From contig JADJQP010000004.1 in the NCBI GenBank assembly GCA_016712665.1, positions 62,001 through 126,000 on the forward strand: a stretch of 64,000 bases of DNA, read 5' to 3'. The notes beneath the pieces were generated by a model. That model did no database searches, had not been told where the DNA came from, and worked only from the letters and a program-made list of their open reading frames with translations. Made by a program: the position numbers and the translations under genes. Shown one piece after another: positions 50,201 through 58,197 of the stretch (the stretch's first letter is position 1; each line of letters starts with the position of its first letter). The DNA comes from Bacteroidota bacterium. Its GTDB lineage: Bacteria > Bacteroidota > Bacteroidia > Chitinophagales > Chitinophagaceae.

Positions 50201-52949
50201 TACTACAATCTAAATTTTTATCAGGTCCTGCATTGGCGGTAGGAGGAGTTGTATTCACATTTACGGTAACCACATCTGTGGCAGTGCAACCATTTGCACC
50301 CGTAACAGTGAGTGTGTAAGTAGTGGTACTTGTAGGAGTAGCTGTTGGCTGTGCTGTTGTGGTATTATTTAATCCTGCAGCAGGTGACCAACTATATGTA
50401 TTACCTACGATGGCAACAGTTCCTATTGTACTTGAGGTTATGGTGCAATTAAGATTCTTATCAGGACCGGCATCTGCTGTTGGAGGGGCCGTATTCACAT
50501 TTACTAATACAGCATCGGTAGCCGTGCACCCGTTGGCAGCTGTAACAGTAACGGTATAGGTTCGGGTAGAAGTTGTATTCGAAGTAGGTTGTGCGATTGT
50601 TGTATTGTTCAAATTATTTGCTGGACTCCAACTGTAGGTGTTACCTGCAATTGCTGCTGTTCCAATTACCGCAGAAGTAATGCTACAGTTTAAATTTTTA
50701 TCAGGACCCGCATCCGCAGTTGGAGGAGTAGTATTTACATTTACGGTCACTACATCAGTAGCTGCACAACCATTTGCTCCAGTTACAGTAACAGTATAGG
50801 TTAAAGTACTTGCTATAATAACTGTAGGCATTGCTGAGGTTGGAGATACCAAACCTGTAGTAGGTAACCAGCTATAGGTATTTCCGGCAATAGCAGCGGT
50901 TCCAATAGAAACCCCTGATACATTACAATTGATTTCGCGATCTGGACCGGCATCCACAGTGGGAGGAGTTGTATTTACGTTTACAACCACTGCATCGGTA
51001 GATGTACAACCATTGGCTGCTGTAACGGTAACTGTATAAGTGCGGGTTACTGCAGTAGTGGTTGTTGGCTGCGCAATTGCTGCATTACTTAAATTAGTGG
51101 AAGGGCTCCAGCTGTAAGTATTGCCGGCAACAGCTGCCGTACCAATAACAGCAGAGGTAATGTCACAGTTTAAATTTTTATCAGGACCTGCATTGGCGGT
51201 AGGAGGAGTCGTATTCACATTAACAACTACTACATCACTTGCAGTACAACCGTTCGCTCCTGTTACTGTAACGGTATAAGAGGTAGTTGTAGAAGGGGTT
51301 GCAGTTGGTTGAGCCAGCGCCGTATTATTTAATCCAGAAGCAGGAGACCAACTATATGTATTACCAACTATAGCCACTGTTCCGATAGTTGTAGAGGTAG
51401 TAAGACAGTTTAGGTTTTTATCTGGCCCTGCATTAGCAGTAGGAGGTGCGTTATTCACGTTTACAACCACAACATCACTGGCAGTACATCCGTTGGCGGC
51501 AGTAACAGTAACCGTATAGGTAGTGGTGGTGGAAGGACTTGCAGTTGGTTGCGCAATGGCAGTATTATTTAGGCCCGATGCAGGAGACCAACTGTAGGAA
51601 TTTCCTGCAACAGCGGCAGTTCCAATTGTTGATGATGTTGTGAGACAGTTTAAGTTTTTATCTGGTCCTGCATCTGCTGCAGGAGGTGTGGTATTCACGT
51701 TTACGATTACCACATCAGTAGCTGTACAATTGCAAGCATTCGTCACGGTAACTGTATAAGTAGTGGTAACCGCAGGGCTAGCTATAGGCTGTGCAATATT
51801 ACTCGCATTGAGTCCTAAAGCGGGGCTCCAACTATAAGTTAAACCGGCAACCTCGGCGGTACCGATGGTAGCAAAGGTAATAGCGCAATTTAGATTTTTA
51901 TCAGGACCTGCATTTACTAAAGGAATCGGACATACGGATTTCTCAATCCAGTTACTTTCCCCATCATAACTTGCACATCCAACCCTTCGTGCACAACGAC
52001 GATACCAGGTTGTTTGTGTAATGACACCTGGATCATAGCTCTCCGAAACAGCGCCAGGTATAACGGTATAAGTAGAACCGCCATCCGTAGAAATCAACCA
52101 TACGTATTCAAGGGAACCAGTTCCTCCACTTGGTAACGTAATGTTTACAATATTGGCAGGATCAAAACTTGCTGCGCATACATTTTCATCATAACCAATA
52201 AATCCACCAGCTGTTACATTTTGACAACAATTGGTAACTTCCTTCATTACCCAGTTAGATTCTCCAACGTAATCGGTACATCCAGACCTTCTGGAACATC
52301 TACGATACCAAGTAGTTTGTGTAATTACTCCGGGATTATAAGAAGATCCAGTAGCACCAGGTATCACCGTATTGTTAACACCGCCATCATTAGAAATTAA
52401 CCAAACATATTCAATAGTACCATTGCCACCTGTAGGTAAAGCAATGCTCACAATATTAGACGGATCAAAACTAACTCCGCAATACGTTTCATCATATCCT
52501 ATAGAGCCTGCGTCGGTAACATTGCTACATGAACAAGAGGTGCCATTTACCGAAATGGTATGCGGTGTATTGGAAGTCCACGTATTACCTGCTGGCATAG
52601 AACATGGATTAGCTCCATCCGAAATCAAACATCGAATTTGTACTCCATGTAAACTATTGTTTGGATTAGTAAAGACAATAGGTCCTGGATTAACTGTTGC
52701 GGTATAAGTTGCGCCAGTAACATTATAGGTATTCCCATTGATAGTATTATTTCCATTAACGATACAAACCCAAGTGGCACCGTTATAAAACTGCCAAGCA
52801 TAATTTGAGTTATTATTGACACTCGAAACGTTGGGCTGAACGCTGTACTGCGGCCCTGCTTGACAGGTGGCCGTGTAAGAGTCAACGGTATGCGCGTAGG
52901 ATGCTATTGAAAAAATAGCAAATAATAAAAAAAGAACTCCTTTTTTCAT
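44217..52949 (-). CDS. Giant repeat surface protein (PKD-like array, SdrD B-like array, T9SS sorting domain)
   Basis: A 2,910-residue protein from ATG 52949; the ATG at 52979 would put ten residues before the signal peptide MKKGVLFLLFAIFSIA. Order of parts: about 150 residues of Ig-like sequence; two units of roughly 100 residues with GYDExxCxxSFDPxNIV...TTWYRRCxRRxGC; fifteen 80-residue PKD-like units (consensus ADAGPDKNLDC...GNTYSWSPA...TTYTVTVTGANGC); and nine SdrD B-like domains beginning GNYVWNDINxNGIQD. A fibronectin-like linker (VSWRTVKETNTSLFDIE) and a type A sorting domain starting ATVFPSPFSNYLNL end it. SdrD B domains are calcium-binding stalk modules, so a long filamentous adhesin is likely. 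The ligand is unknown. Confidence 0.92.
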   Translation of the reverse strand: MKKGVLFLLFAIFSIASYAHTVDSYTATCQAGPQYSVQPNVSSVNNNSNYAWQFYNGATWVCIVNGNNTINGNTYNVTGATYTATVNPGPIVFTNPNNSLHGVQIRCLISDGANPCSMPAGNTWTSNTPHTISVNGTSCSCSNVTDAGSIGYDETYCGVSFDPSNIVSIALPTGGNGTIEYVWLISNDGGVNNTVIPGATGSSYNPGVITQTTWYRRCSRRSGCTDYVGESNWVMKEVTNCCQNVTAGGFIGYDENVCAASFDPANIVNITLPSGGTGSLEYVWLISTDGGSTYTVIPGAVSESYDPGVITQTTWYRRCARRVGCASYDGESNWIEKSVCPIPLVNAGPDKNLNCAITFATIGTAEVAGLTYSWSPALGLNASNIAQPIASPAVTTTYTVTVTNACNCTATDVVIVNVNTTPPAADAGPDKNLNCLTTSSTIGTAAVAGNSYSWSPASGLNNTAIAQPTASPSTTTTYTVTVTAANGCTASDVVVVNVNNAPPTANAGPDKNLNCLTTSTTIGTVAIVGNTYSWSPASGLNNTALAQPTATPSTTTSYTVTVTGANGCTASDVVVVNVNTTPPTANAGPDKNLNCDITSAVIGTAAVAGNTYSWSPSTNLSNAAIAQPTTTTAVTRTYTVTVTAANGCTSTDAVVVNVNTTPPTVDAGPDREINCNVSGVSIGTAAIAGNTYSWLPTTGLVSPTSAMPTVIIASTLTYTVTVTGANGCAATDVVTVNVNTTPPTADAGPDKNLNCSITSAVIGTAAIAGNTYSWSPANNLNNTTIAQPTSNTTSTRTYTVTVTAANGCTATDAVLVNVNTAPPTADAGPDKNLNCTITSSTIGTVAIVGNTYSWSPAAGLNNTTTAQPTATPTSTTTYTLTVTGANGCTATDVVTVNVNTTPPTANAGPDKNLDCSITSAVIGTAAIAGNTYSWSPSTNLNNAAIAQPTTTTAVTRTYTVTVTAANGCTATDAVVVNVNTTPPTADAGPDKNLDCSITSSTIGTIALAGNSYSWSPALGLNNSTIAQPTASPATTTTYTVTVTGANGCTATDMVTVNVNTTPPTADAGPDKNLDCSITSAMIGTAAIAGNTYSWSPVNDLNASNIAQPTTSTTVTRTYTVTVTGANGCTSTDAVVVNVNIAPPTADAGPDKNLDCSTTSATIGTLALAGNTYSWSPALGLNNTSLAEPTASPASTTTYTVTVTGANGCIATDVVTVNVNTTPPTADAGPDKDLDCSITSVMIGTAGIAGNTYSWSPATDLNATNIAQPTTTTTVTRTYTVTVTGANGCTSTDAVVVNVNIAPPTADAGPDKNLDCSTTSATIGTLALAGNSYSWSPALGLNNTNIAQPTANPASTTTYTVTVTGANGCVATDVVTVNVNTTPPTADAGPDKNLDCSITSAMLGTVAIAGNTYSWSPSADLDNANIAQPTTTTLANRTYTVTVTSANGCTSTDAVAVNVNIAPPTVDAGLDQTIDCNILSVTIGTAAIAGNSYSWNPVLGLNNGAIAQPIASPLVNTNYTVTVTGANGCTATDVVSVTINQVPPTPIITGNMDVCNGSTTTLTVSGAGTYLWSTGATTPSITVGAGTYTVTATDGVCVGTTSAAVLTVQGTIGNYVWNDINLDGIQNESAAAGLNGVTVQLYDAGPDMSANTIDDVLLQTTTTLNDPNQNPGYYNFIVCNSGNYFVKFPSTVEDKVTTISNPAAGTDGNSDINNAGYSPVFNINVNGVGVAKDNNTIDAGYIDLKYIGNYVWNDINKNGIQDIGEAGVAGVTVTLFDNGTSTIASTVTDAYGFYKFAGLYTNTYKIAFSLPAGFVFSPKDAGGNNETDSDPNPSTGVTDAFSYQAGTIDMSFDAGIYLPTPTTAEIGDRVWRDLNKNGAQDASETGIAGVTITLYKNNIPVAYTVSDADGLYFFKDLQPDTYTVGFSLPVGYVFSGKELSGDINTDSNPDVISGRTSPIVLVAGEKNHSIDAGMYPHPGGNFLPASLGNFVWNDINNNGIQDANEAGIQGVVVNLYDSTGVNIVATTITDIFGYYIFNNLKPSSYQVEFTNIPAGFAFVPQDAGADDALDSDADNGTGRSTFVVLAPGEVNTTVDCGLFNQTLPTASLGNHVWFDRDVDGLQEANENGVAGVTVRLYDNANTLLATTITNNDGYYIFNNLNAGNYYVNFSNLPVGYKLTETTVGADNTIDSDPEVANGNTALITLAINEQNLTIDAGIVANDNRITKGSIGDKVWNDINENGIQDAGELGVQGVTVTLYQQNGITVIATKETDPLGNYIFTDLDQGSYVVGFSNLPLGFTFSSKDQGLEDDVDGDADATTGGKTDIILLDEGDINLTIDAGIHQAAGLAGIGNYVWNDINQDGIQNAGEPGIPGVTVKLMDAAGTILANTTTDANGVYQFTGLTPGSYKVQFSNYPAGYQPTLANAGGNSQESLDSDADPVSGITNIVTLLAGEYNQDLDAGIFTLKASLGNYVWEDVDADGVQDANEKGLSGIVVTLYDGLNNIVAYAVTNSVGGYNFVNLEPGDYKVHFSNIPLAGVFSPKDAAGDDTIDSDVDPATGFTAITNLVASEYDPTLDAGVHLPTGAGLGNYVWLDNSTWNIIGIDSVSGNGMQDPNEIGVAGVTVTLYDNAGNAIKSTITTQSGAYSFNDLIPGTYSVGFSTIPTFYHSYGLPYTVSFTNGNVGGNDSLDSDADQLGRTGNYTIGLDEYNPTVDGGIILAFPLPALELTAYATLNHANSVKVSWRTVKETNTSLFDIERSEDGKVFTKVATTNAGGETHGETMYSINDDISQLSKKDVIYYRVKLIDIDGQFTYSNVVNVKVVDDAIDATVFPSPFSNYLNLVYTTEVEGQINIKVIDMNGRMVVDKTADVLAGKNVITIDNLGNLAKGMYSIQIFDIESNVKTYFKVTKD
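44800..48130 (-). repeat. Array of nine SdrD B-like domains
   Basis: Nine units of about 110-140 residues start with variants of GNYVWNDINKNGIQD and end with the pattern TxDAGI(Y/H/V). The Asp/Asn-rich start is the expected calcium-binding loop. Unit lengths vary, unlike the 240-bp array that precedes them in the protein. Confidence 0.85.
48320..51930 (-). repeat. Fifteen-unit 240-bp tandem repeat within the giant gene
   Basis: The minus-strand sequence encoding DAGPDKNL recurs at exact 240-base steps (plus-strand landmarks near 51900, 51660, 51420 and so on to 48780, then 48540). No indel separates any pair. Units alternate between two types. Confidence 0.92.
51930..52540 (-). repeat. Two-unit repeat near the N-terminus of the giant protein
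   Basis: Two units of about 300 bases share GYDE...C..SFDP.NIV, EYVWLIS.DGG...VIPGA and PGVITQTTWYRRC. Each includes several cysteines. Confidence 0.75.
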
Positions 52950-53262
52950 AAAATTTGTAGTTTGGCACGGTTGTTGCATAGTATAACTGTTAAGTTTTGA
53001 TAAGTCCCTATTTTTGGGAACGCGAAGTTATTACATCGAACCTATATATTCAAGGTATTTGATGTTACAACATCGTTATTATATTTATATATATATAATA
53101 ATTAATATATAAGTAATTTTATTTCAGCAATTTAACTGCTGGAGCTTCTAATAATTTTAATGTTATTCATTTGTTAATACCTTCTCATATTAATTATTTT
53201 ATAATATTTAATGCGGTATTTACAAGCCTAATATTCAGAAAACGTATTAAATTCAATTTACA
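52950..53262. other. Promoter region of the giant surface-protein gene
   Basis: A 300-base region, very A/T-rich between about 53080 and 53260, with the inverted repeat at 53061. A minus-strand TATATAGG lies 19 bases from a TTG within the repeat but matches the -7 consensus poorly. No gene is seen. Confidence 0.4.
53061..53074. promoter_or_regulatory. Inverted repeat GATGTTACAACATC (operator candidate, copy 2)
   Basis: A perfect 6+2+6 inverted repeat lies 112 bases upstream of the giant surface gene, within an A/T-rich stretch (53080-53260) that could serve as an upstream promoter element. Identical to the copy at 61389-61402. Confidence 0.55.
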
Positions 53263-53310
53263 TACAAACGACAAAACCTTAGGGAAATCCCTAAGGTTTT
53301 GTCGTTTGTA
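53263..53310 (-). terminator. Long hairpin terminator of dnaK
   Basis: A perfect 23-bp inverted repeat (53263-53285 and 53288-53310) separated by two bases. Its centre is AGGGAAATCCCT. It starts 21 bases after the dnaK stop codon. Confidence 0.8.
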
Positions 53311-53331
53311 AGCATTTCAGAAACTAGGAAA

Positions 53332-55236
53332 CTATTTCTCCTCCACAATTTCTGCGTCCTGAATATCTTCAGTGGCAGCATTTCCTGAGTTGGCATCTGT
53401 GTTAGTAGCCTGAGAAGCTCCCTGCGGCTGCTCGTTCATAGCCTTGTACAATTCTTCACTTGCGGCCTGCCAAGCAGCATTTAGCGCCTCCAAATGCGTA
53501 TCGATTCCTGCAAGATCGCGGGCACCATGAGCAGATTTCAAACTAGCTAATGCAGTCTCAATGACCTCTTTCTTGTCAGCCGATATTTTATCACCGTAAT
53601 CCTTTAATTGCTTTTCAGAATTAAAAATTTGACTATCGGCCATATTTATCTTTTCAATTTCCTCCTTAAGCTTTTTATCGGCTTCCTCATTGATTCGTGC
53701 GTCATTCTTCATTTTTTCAATTTCTTCTTTGCTCAACCCACTACCAGCCTCAATACGAATATTCTGCTTTTTGCCAGTACCTTTATCCATTGCACTCACC
53801 TGAATAATGCCATTGGCATCTATATCAAAGGTAACTTCAATTTGCGGTACGCCACGAGGGGCAGGAGGAATCCCATCCAAAATAAATCTACCTAGGTTTT
53901 TATTATCTTTTGCCAACGGACGTTCCCCTTGCAACACATTGATTTCCACACTCGGCTGATTTTCAGCGGCCGTAGAAAATACTTCCGACTTCTTAGAAGG
54001 AATGGTAGTATTGCTTTCAATTAATTTGGTCATCACACCGCCAAGAGTTTCGATTCCTAATGATAATGGGGTTACATCTAACAATAAAACATCTTTCACA
54101 TCTCCGCTAAGTACACCGCCTTGTATGGCCGCACCAATGGCAACCACCTCATCCGGGTTTACGCTTCTGTTTGGCTTTCTTCCAAAAAATTTCTCAACTA
54201 CTTCTTGTATTTTGGGAATTCGGGTACTTCCACCTACTAATATTACTTCATCCAAATCTTTAGCATCAATGCCGGCATCTTTTAATGCTTTTCGGCATGG
54301 TTCCAAGGTTCGTTCCACTAAGGGATCTACCAGTTGTTCAAATTTTGAACGGGTCAATTTTTTCACCAAGTGCTTCGGAACATTATCAATAGCCGTAATA
54401 TATGGTAGATTGATTTCGGTTTCGGTAGCAGAAGACAATTCTACTTTTGCCTTTTCAGAAGCTTCTTTTAAACGTTGCCAACTCATTGGATCTTTTCGCA
54501 AGTCTACATTCTCATCTGTTTTAAATTCATCAGCCAACCAATCCATTATGCATTTGTCAAAATCATCACCACCAAGATGGGTATCGCCATTGGTTGATTT
54601 TACTTCAAAAATGCCATCACCCAATTCAAGAACAGATACATCAAATGTACCACCTCCTAAATCGAATACAACAATTTTACTATCTTGCTTTTTCTTATCA
54701 AGTCCATACGCCAACGCGGCTGCTGTAGGCTCGTTGATGATTCGCTTCACCTGAAGTCCGGCAATTTCGCCAGCCTCTTTGGTGGCCTGGCGTTGCGCAT
54801 CGTTAAAATATGCAGGAACGGTAATTACCGCTTCGGTAACTTCATGACCTAAAAAATCTTCTGCTGTTTTTTTCATTTTTTGTAATACCATTGCTGATAT
54901 CTCTTGCGGAGTGTACAATCGCCCTTCAATATCTACCCTTGGGGTATTATTGTCGCCTTTGACTACTTTATAAGTCCCTTGGGTAATTTCTTCTGTCACT
55001 TCATCAAATCGTCTACCCATAAATCGTTTGATACTCATTATGGTATTGACCGGATTAGTGATAGCTTGACGCTTGGCGGGGTCCCCTATTTTTCGTTCGC
55101 CATTTTTTAAAAACCCAACCACGGACGGCGTGGTACGCTTTCCTTCATCATTTGCAATTACTACAGGCTCATTGCCTTCCATTACACTGACACATGAATT
55201 GGTTGTTCCTAAATCGATTCCGATTATTTTTCCCAT
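53332..55236 (-). CDS. dnaK: Chaperone DnaK (Hsp70)
   Basis: A 634-residue Hsp70. The ATPase begins MGKIIGIDLGTTNSCVSVMEG. The phosphate loops VFDLGGGTFDVSVL and ILVGGSTRIPKIQ follow, then the interdomain linker KDVLLLDVTPLSLGIETLGG. The lid ends in a disordered tail rich in Gln/Ala/Asn with the conserved AEIVEEK terminus. It works with DnaJ and GrpE (not in this window) in folding and heat-shock protection. The gene is intact and monocistronic. No CIRCE operator was seen upstream. Confidence 0.97.
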   Translation of the reverse strand: MGKIIGIDLGTTNSCVSVMEGNEPVVIANDEGKRTTPSVVGFLKNGERKIGDPAKRQAITNPVNTIMSIKRFMGRRFDEVTEEITQGTYKVVKGDNNTPRVDIEGRLYTPQEISAMVLQKMKKTAEDFLGHEVTEAVITVPAYFNDAQRQATKEAGEIAGLQVKRIINEPTAAALAYGLDKKKQDSKIVVFDLGGGTFDVSVLELGDGIFEVKSTNGDTHLGGDDFDKCIMDWLADEFKTDENVDLRKDPMSWQRLKEASEKAKVELSSATETEINLPYITAIDNVPKHLVKKLTRSKFEQLVDPLVERTLEPCRKALKDAGIDAKDLDEVILVGGSTRIPKIQEVVEKFFGRKPNRSVNPDEVVAIGAAIQGGVLSGDVKDVLLLDVTPLSLGIETLGGVMTKLIESNTTIPSKKSEVFSTAAENQPSVEINVLQGERPLAKDNKNLGRFILDGIPPAPRGVPQIEVTFDIDANGIIQVSAMDKGTGKKQNIRIEAGSGLSKEEIEKMKNDARINEEADKKLKEEIEKINMADSQIFNSEKQLKDYGDKISADKKEVIETALASLKSAHGARDLAGIDTHLEALNAAWQAASEELYKAMNEQPQGASQATNTDANSGNAATEDIQDAEIVEEK

Positions 55237-55733
55237 TTTATTTTATTTTAGTATTTATATGTTCTCCTTGTCATTCATTGTGCCACAGCAATAATTAGGT
55301 TAAATTGGCATAAAATGGTCTTCTTCAATACGATTTTGACATATAATAAATGACTTTTTTGCTATTTACAGCCACCTAAGGTCTATTATGGGTGCAAAAT
55401 CCTCGGGGTTGGAGGTACAAAAAGTCCCACAATTTTTGTGCCTGATCTCTTTTAAACTTGCTCTTCTTGTTTTAGGAGCACCTACCTGAAGCCATGCTTA
55501 TCTTGTTGCAACTTGTACATAAATTTGTCAGCGTGCCAGTAAAAACAATTTTTAAAAAGGAATCTGAAAAAATCAATTTGTTGGGTAAACAAAATTCAAG
55601 GAGAAAGAGAACAATCCATTTTTCGGAACATGATGACCTCTCAAAGAATCGATAAAAAGACTAAAACCAATAAATCCAAAACGACCCTAAAAACGAATTA
55701 AGAAATAATAAGCAGAAATTGAATTTAATACAT
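55237..55733. other. Long intergenic region upstream of dnaK
   Basis: About 500 bases without a convincing gene. It contains the dnaK promoter, not clearly recognisable, and an imperfect hairpin AGGTACAAAAA (55413-55423)/TTTTTGTGCCT (55433-55443) with one wobble pair. A 23-codon frame at about 55630-55700 is too weak to call. Confidence 0.4.
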
Positions 55734-55937
55734 TCAATATCCCTTTTTCTTATTCTCAATATCTTTGAGAAGCTCTACTGCAGGTACGTAAACTGTTTTA
55801 CCATTTTTGCCAAATACAAGAGATTCGCCATGAAGGGCCGACTCTTTTACTAGTTTTTCGTAGGCCAATCGAAAGCCTAACATTATTTTATCACTTAATT
55901 CCTGATTTTCACGGCTTATACTTCCTTTCTTAATCAT
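55734..55937 (-). CDS. Small partner of the zeta-like protein
   Basis: A 67-residue protein starting MIKKGSISRENQELSD and ending LKDIENKKKGY. No named family was recognised. Its ATG overlaps the TGA of the zeta-like gene (ATGA at 55934-55937), so translation is coupled and the pair is expressed in a fixed ratio. A longer frame starts at 55964 but would overlap the toxin by 31 bases. By position it could be an antitoxin or a regulator, but in classical epsilon-zeta systems the antitoxin gene comes first, so the roles are not certain. Confidence 0.65.
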   Translation of the reverse strand: MIKKGSISRENQELSDKIMLGFRLAYEKLVKESALHGESLVFGKNGKTVYVPAVELLKDIENKKKGY

Positions 55938-56506
55938 TGAGCAAGCTTTATAATTTGATTCCAAAGGTAATTCAATAAAATATTATGAGCAAGAAATTTT
56001 TCGCCGCTACCTACTTTCTCCAACGCGTCATTGGTATTATTAGTGACAATCCAATAGTCTACAATAGGTATATACAAATGAATTAAATTATGAATCCCTC
56101 TGGCATATCGCCGTCTCACAATATCGGAGGGGATATGATGCCCACCCTTCGAAACGCGCTTAGCCACACGCTCAATGGCGAGCTCGGGACTTTCGAGCCA
56201 CACATATATTAGGGTAACTTTATAACCTTTGGCTTGCGCACGATGCACAAGTGATACATAACTACGGGTAGAAAGCGTCGTTTCAATTGCAAAATCAACA
56301 CCCATTACCAGCAATTCCTCAATGCGATGTAACATAATTCTTCCTGCCTCAAAAGCTACCGACTCCACATTATAGGGGGACAACCCTCTAGCAATATTAT
56401 CGGCATTGACAAACTCTCTACAGTCCAATATTTCAGGTAAAATAGTATCGCTTGCCGTGGTTTTACCGGCACCGTTGCAACCCGCAATGATGTATAGGTT
56501 GGGCAT
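55934..56506 (-). CDS. Zeta-toxin-like P-loop kinase
   Basis: A 190-residue protein from ATG 56506. The P-loop is GCNGAGKTTAS (about residues 10-20). The next conserved segment is FVNADNIARGLSP, followed by FAIETTLSTRSYVSLV and YVWLESPELAIERVAKRV, with RVxxGGHHIPxDIVRRRY, the pattern of zeta-toxin or UDP-N-acetylglucosamine kinase relatives. Zeta toxins phosphorylate UDP-GlcNAc and block cell-wall synthesis; whether this branch is toxic is unknown. The longer start at 56530 would enclose the -7 box TACCTTTG (minus strand 56515-56522), so the later ATG is used. It overlaps a small downstream partner by 4 bases. Confidence 0.8.
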   Translation of the reverse strand: MPNLYIIAGCNGAGKTTASDTILPEILDCREFVNADNIARGLSPYNVESVAFEAGRIMLHRIEELLVMGVDFAIETTLSTRSYVSLVHRAQAKGYKVTLIYVWLESPELAIERVAKRVSKGGHHIPSDIVRRRYARGIHNLIHLYIPIVDYWIVTNNTNDALEKVGSGEKFLAHNILLNYLWNQIIKLAQ

Positions 56507-56514
56507 ATTAGATG

Positions 56515-56522
56515 CAAAGGTA
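56515..56522 (-). promoter_or_regulatory. -7 element of the zeta-like operon
   Basis: TACCTTTG on the minus strand ends eight bases before the ATG at 56506, again a very short or absent leader. Confidence 0.5.
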
Positions 56523-56579
56523 CGATTCAAATGGAATGCAATGGTCTTTTCGAAAAAGGAAACTCGGTATTACGACAAT

Positions 56580-58080
56580 TTATTTTTTAAGTCGTTGAAG
56601 CAGTTGCTCTACCGCTACCCTACCGGTTTCGGCACCACCGTTCATAAAGCCCTGAAAATCGAAACTACAATGTTCTCCTGCAAAAAGAATATTCCCTACG
56701 GGTTCCGATTCCGCACCTGCGATTGTGGTCCATTGCCCCACGCGATAGCATGCATAGCTAGCCTTGGCATATGGATAGGAGGGCCAGTAAAATTGTCCTT
56801 GTTTCTCATTAAACTCATTCTTTGTTCCCGGAAAAACCATCTCCACTTGGTCCACAGACATTCTAACTTTTTGGTCTAGGGGAACTTCCTTCATGTTATC
56901 GCTTTCGGTACCGCCGGTAAAAACAGTATACCCAAACGTTTTGGTGTTTTGCTTGTGCGAATGCTCCCAACCAAGTTGCACATTTGTATCCGAAAATACA
57001 GCCCCCAAATAACCTTGCGATCTCCAAAGACTTTTATTATAGCCGATGAAACTTTTGGCATTTCGACCATAGCACAGTTCGCTAATACATTCCTTTTTTA
57101 GAGGGCTTATATCTTTTAGTTTCAACTCGATATTCCTTAATATGGAAAAAGGAATGGTACAAATAATATAATCCACTTCGGCTTTTTCTCCATTTGTAAA
57201 AGTGAATTCGATATCCGCTGCCGGAATCTTCGATAATTTTTACTTCGAATTGGTAGTGGATTTTTCCAATAGCCTGAGCCATTGAATCAGTTATGCGCTG
57301 ATTCCCCCCCACTATTTTGTACCGCTCGTCACTTTCACCAAAAAGACTACAACCAGGCAAATGAGTATTGAGCAAAAACAACATATTGATGGACGACTGC
57401 TCCCTGGCATCTAAGCCATACTCAGTGGTAAATGCCACATCTATTAAAGCCAATAACCAACCTTGCATTCCCTTCGACTTGCAATAATCCATAATAGACA
57501 TTTGGTCCCACTGTTTCGCATTGCCATAATCATTGTACCGAATCAGTTCAGGCAACGAATCTATATCGTTTTGAATAGAGGTGGCAAAGGGCGATAATGC
57601 TTCTATCAAATCTTTGCAACTAAATTTTTTACCTTCAAAATAAAAAATATACTTTTCTAATGGAATATCCTGCTCCGTATCAAGCAATGGTAATTGAAAC
57701 CGTTTGGCAAGCTGCAATAAATCTGCATGCGTGCTGTCAATAAACTCAGCTCCCAATTCTGTTACAATTCCTTCTCCCATTAAATCTTTTTGTGAGTACA
57801 TACGTCCTCCAGCCCGTTTACTGGCTTCATAAATCGAAAAGTCAATCCCTTTATCTTTTAGTAAAAGTGCACTGTGTAATCCCGCAACACCAGCGCCTAA
57901 AATCGCAATTCGAGGATTCGAAACGGCAAATGATTCCAACCATGTGGACCCCACTAAAGCTGCGCCGGCACCTAAGATCGTCTGTTTAACAAATTTCCTT
58001 CTGGAAGGATTGGACCCGATACCAGATGAATAAAAACTCTGTTGAAAAATTCGTAATAAGGAGGTTTTGGTGTGTTTCAT
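56580..58080 (-). CDS. Flavin monoamine oxidase-like protein with Tat signal (frameshifted)
   Basis: From ATG 58080. The N-terminus contains SRRKFVKQTILGAGAALVG, a twin-arginine signal, then the FAD loop RIAILGAGVAGLHSALLLKDKG and GGRMYSQKDL. The C-terminal half has DYIICTIPFSIL and the FAD-pyrophosphate segment NILFAGEHCSFDFQGFMNGGAETGRVA, typical of amine oxidases. The frame breaks near the T5 run 57237-57241; four T (or seven) give a continuous 499-residue protein. It probably acts in the periplasm, where Tat exports folded flavoproteins. The substrate amine is unknown. A -7-like TACTTTTG lies at 58101-58108 on the minus strand. Confidence 0.82.
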
Positions 58081-58197
58081 TTTATTGGTTTTGGTTGACT
58101 CAAAAGTATTAAAACCAAAACAATAATTTTTGGGAAAATTAAAGTTTGCGAAAACAAGTTCTATTCCTATTTTCACGGTTCAAATTAAAAAACTCCG

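Noticed and set aside
48905..50559. Open frames on the plus strand across the giant gene
   Set aside because: They recur with the 240-bp repeat and exist only because codon usage of the real gene leaves the opposite strand open.
48320..51930. Regular repeats resembling a CRISPR array
   Set aside because: The units are 240 bp, wholly coding and continuous, with no short repeat-spacer pattern.
53080..53260. A/T-rich stretch as a replication origin
   Set aside because: No DnaA-box cluster and no origin-associated genes nearby; more likely promoter-related.
55413..55443. Imperfect hairpin as a terminator
   Set aside because: No gene ends nearby on either strand that would need it, and the T-run is part of the stem.
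55630..55702. A 23-codon basic frame starting ATGATGACC
   Set aside because: Too short, no ribosome site at the right distance, and no supporting promoter or conservation.
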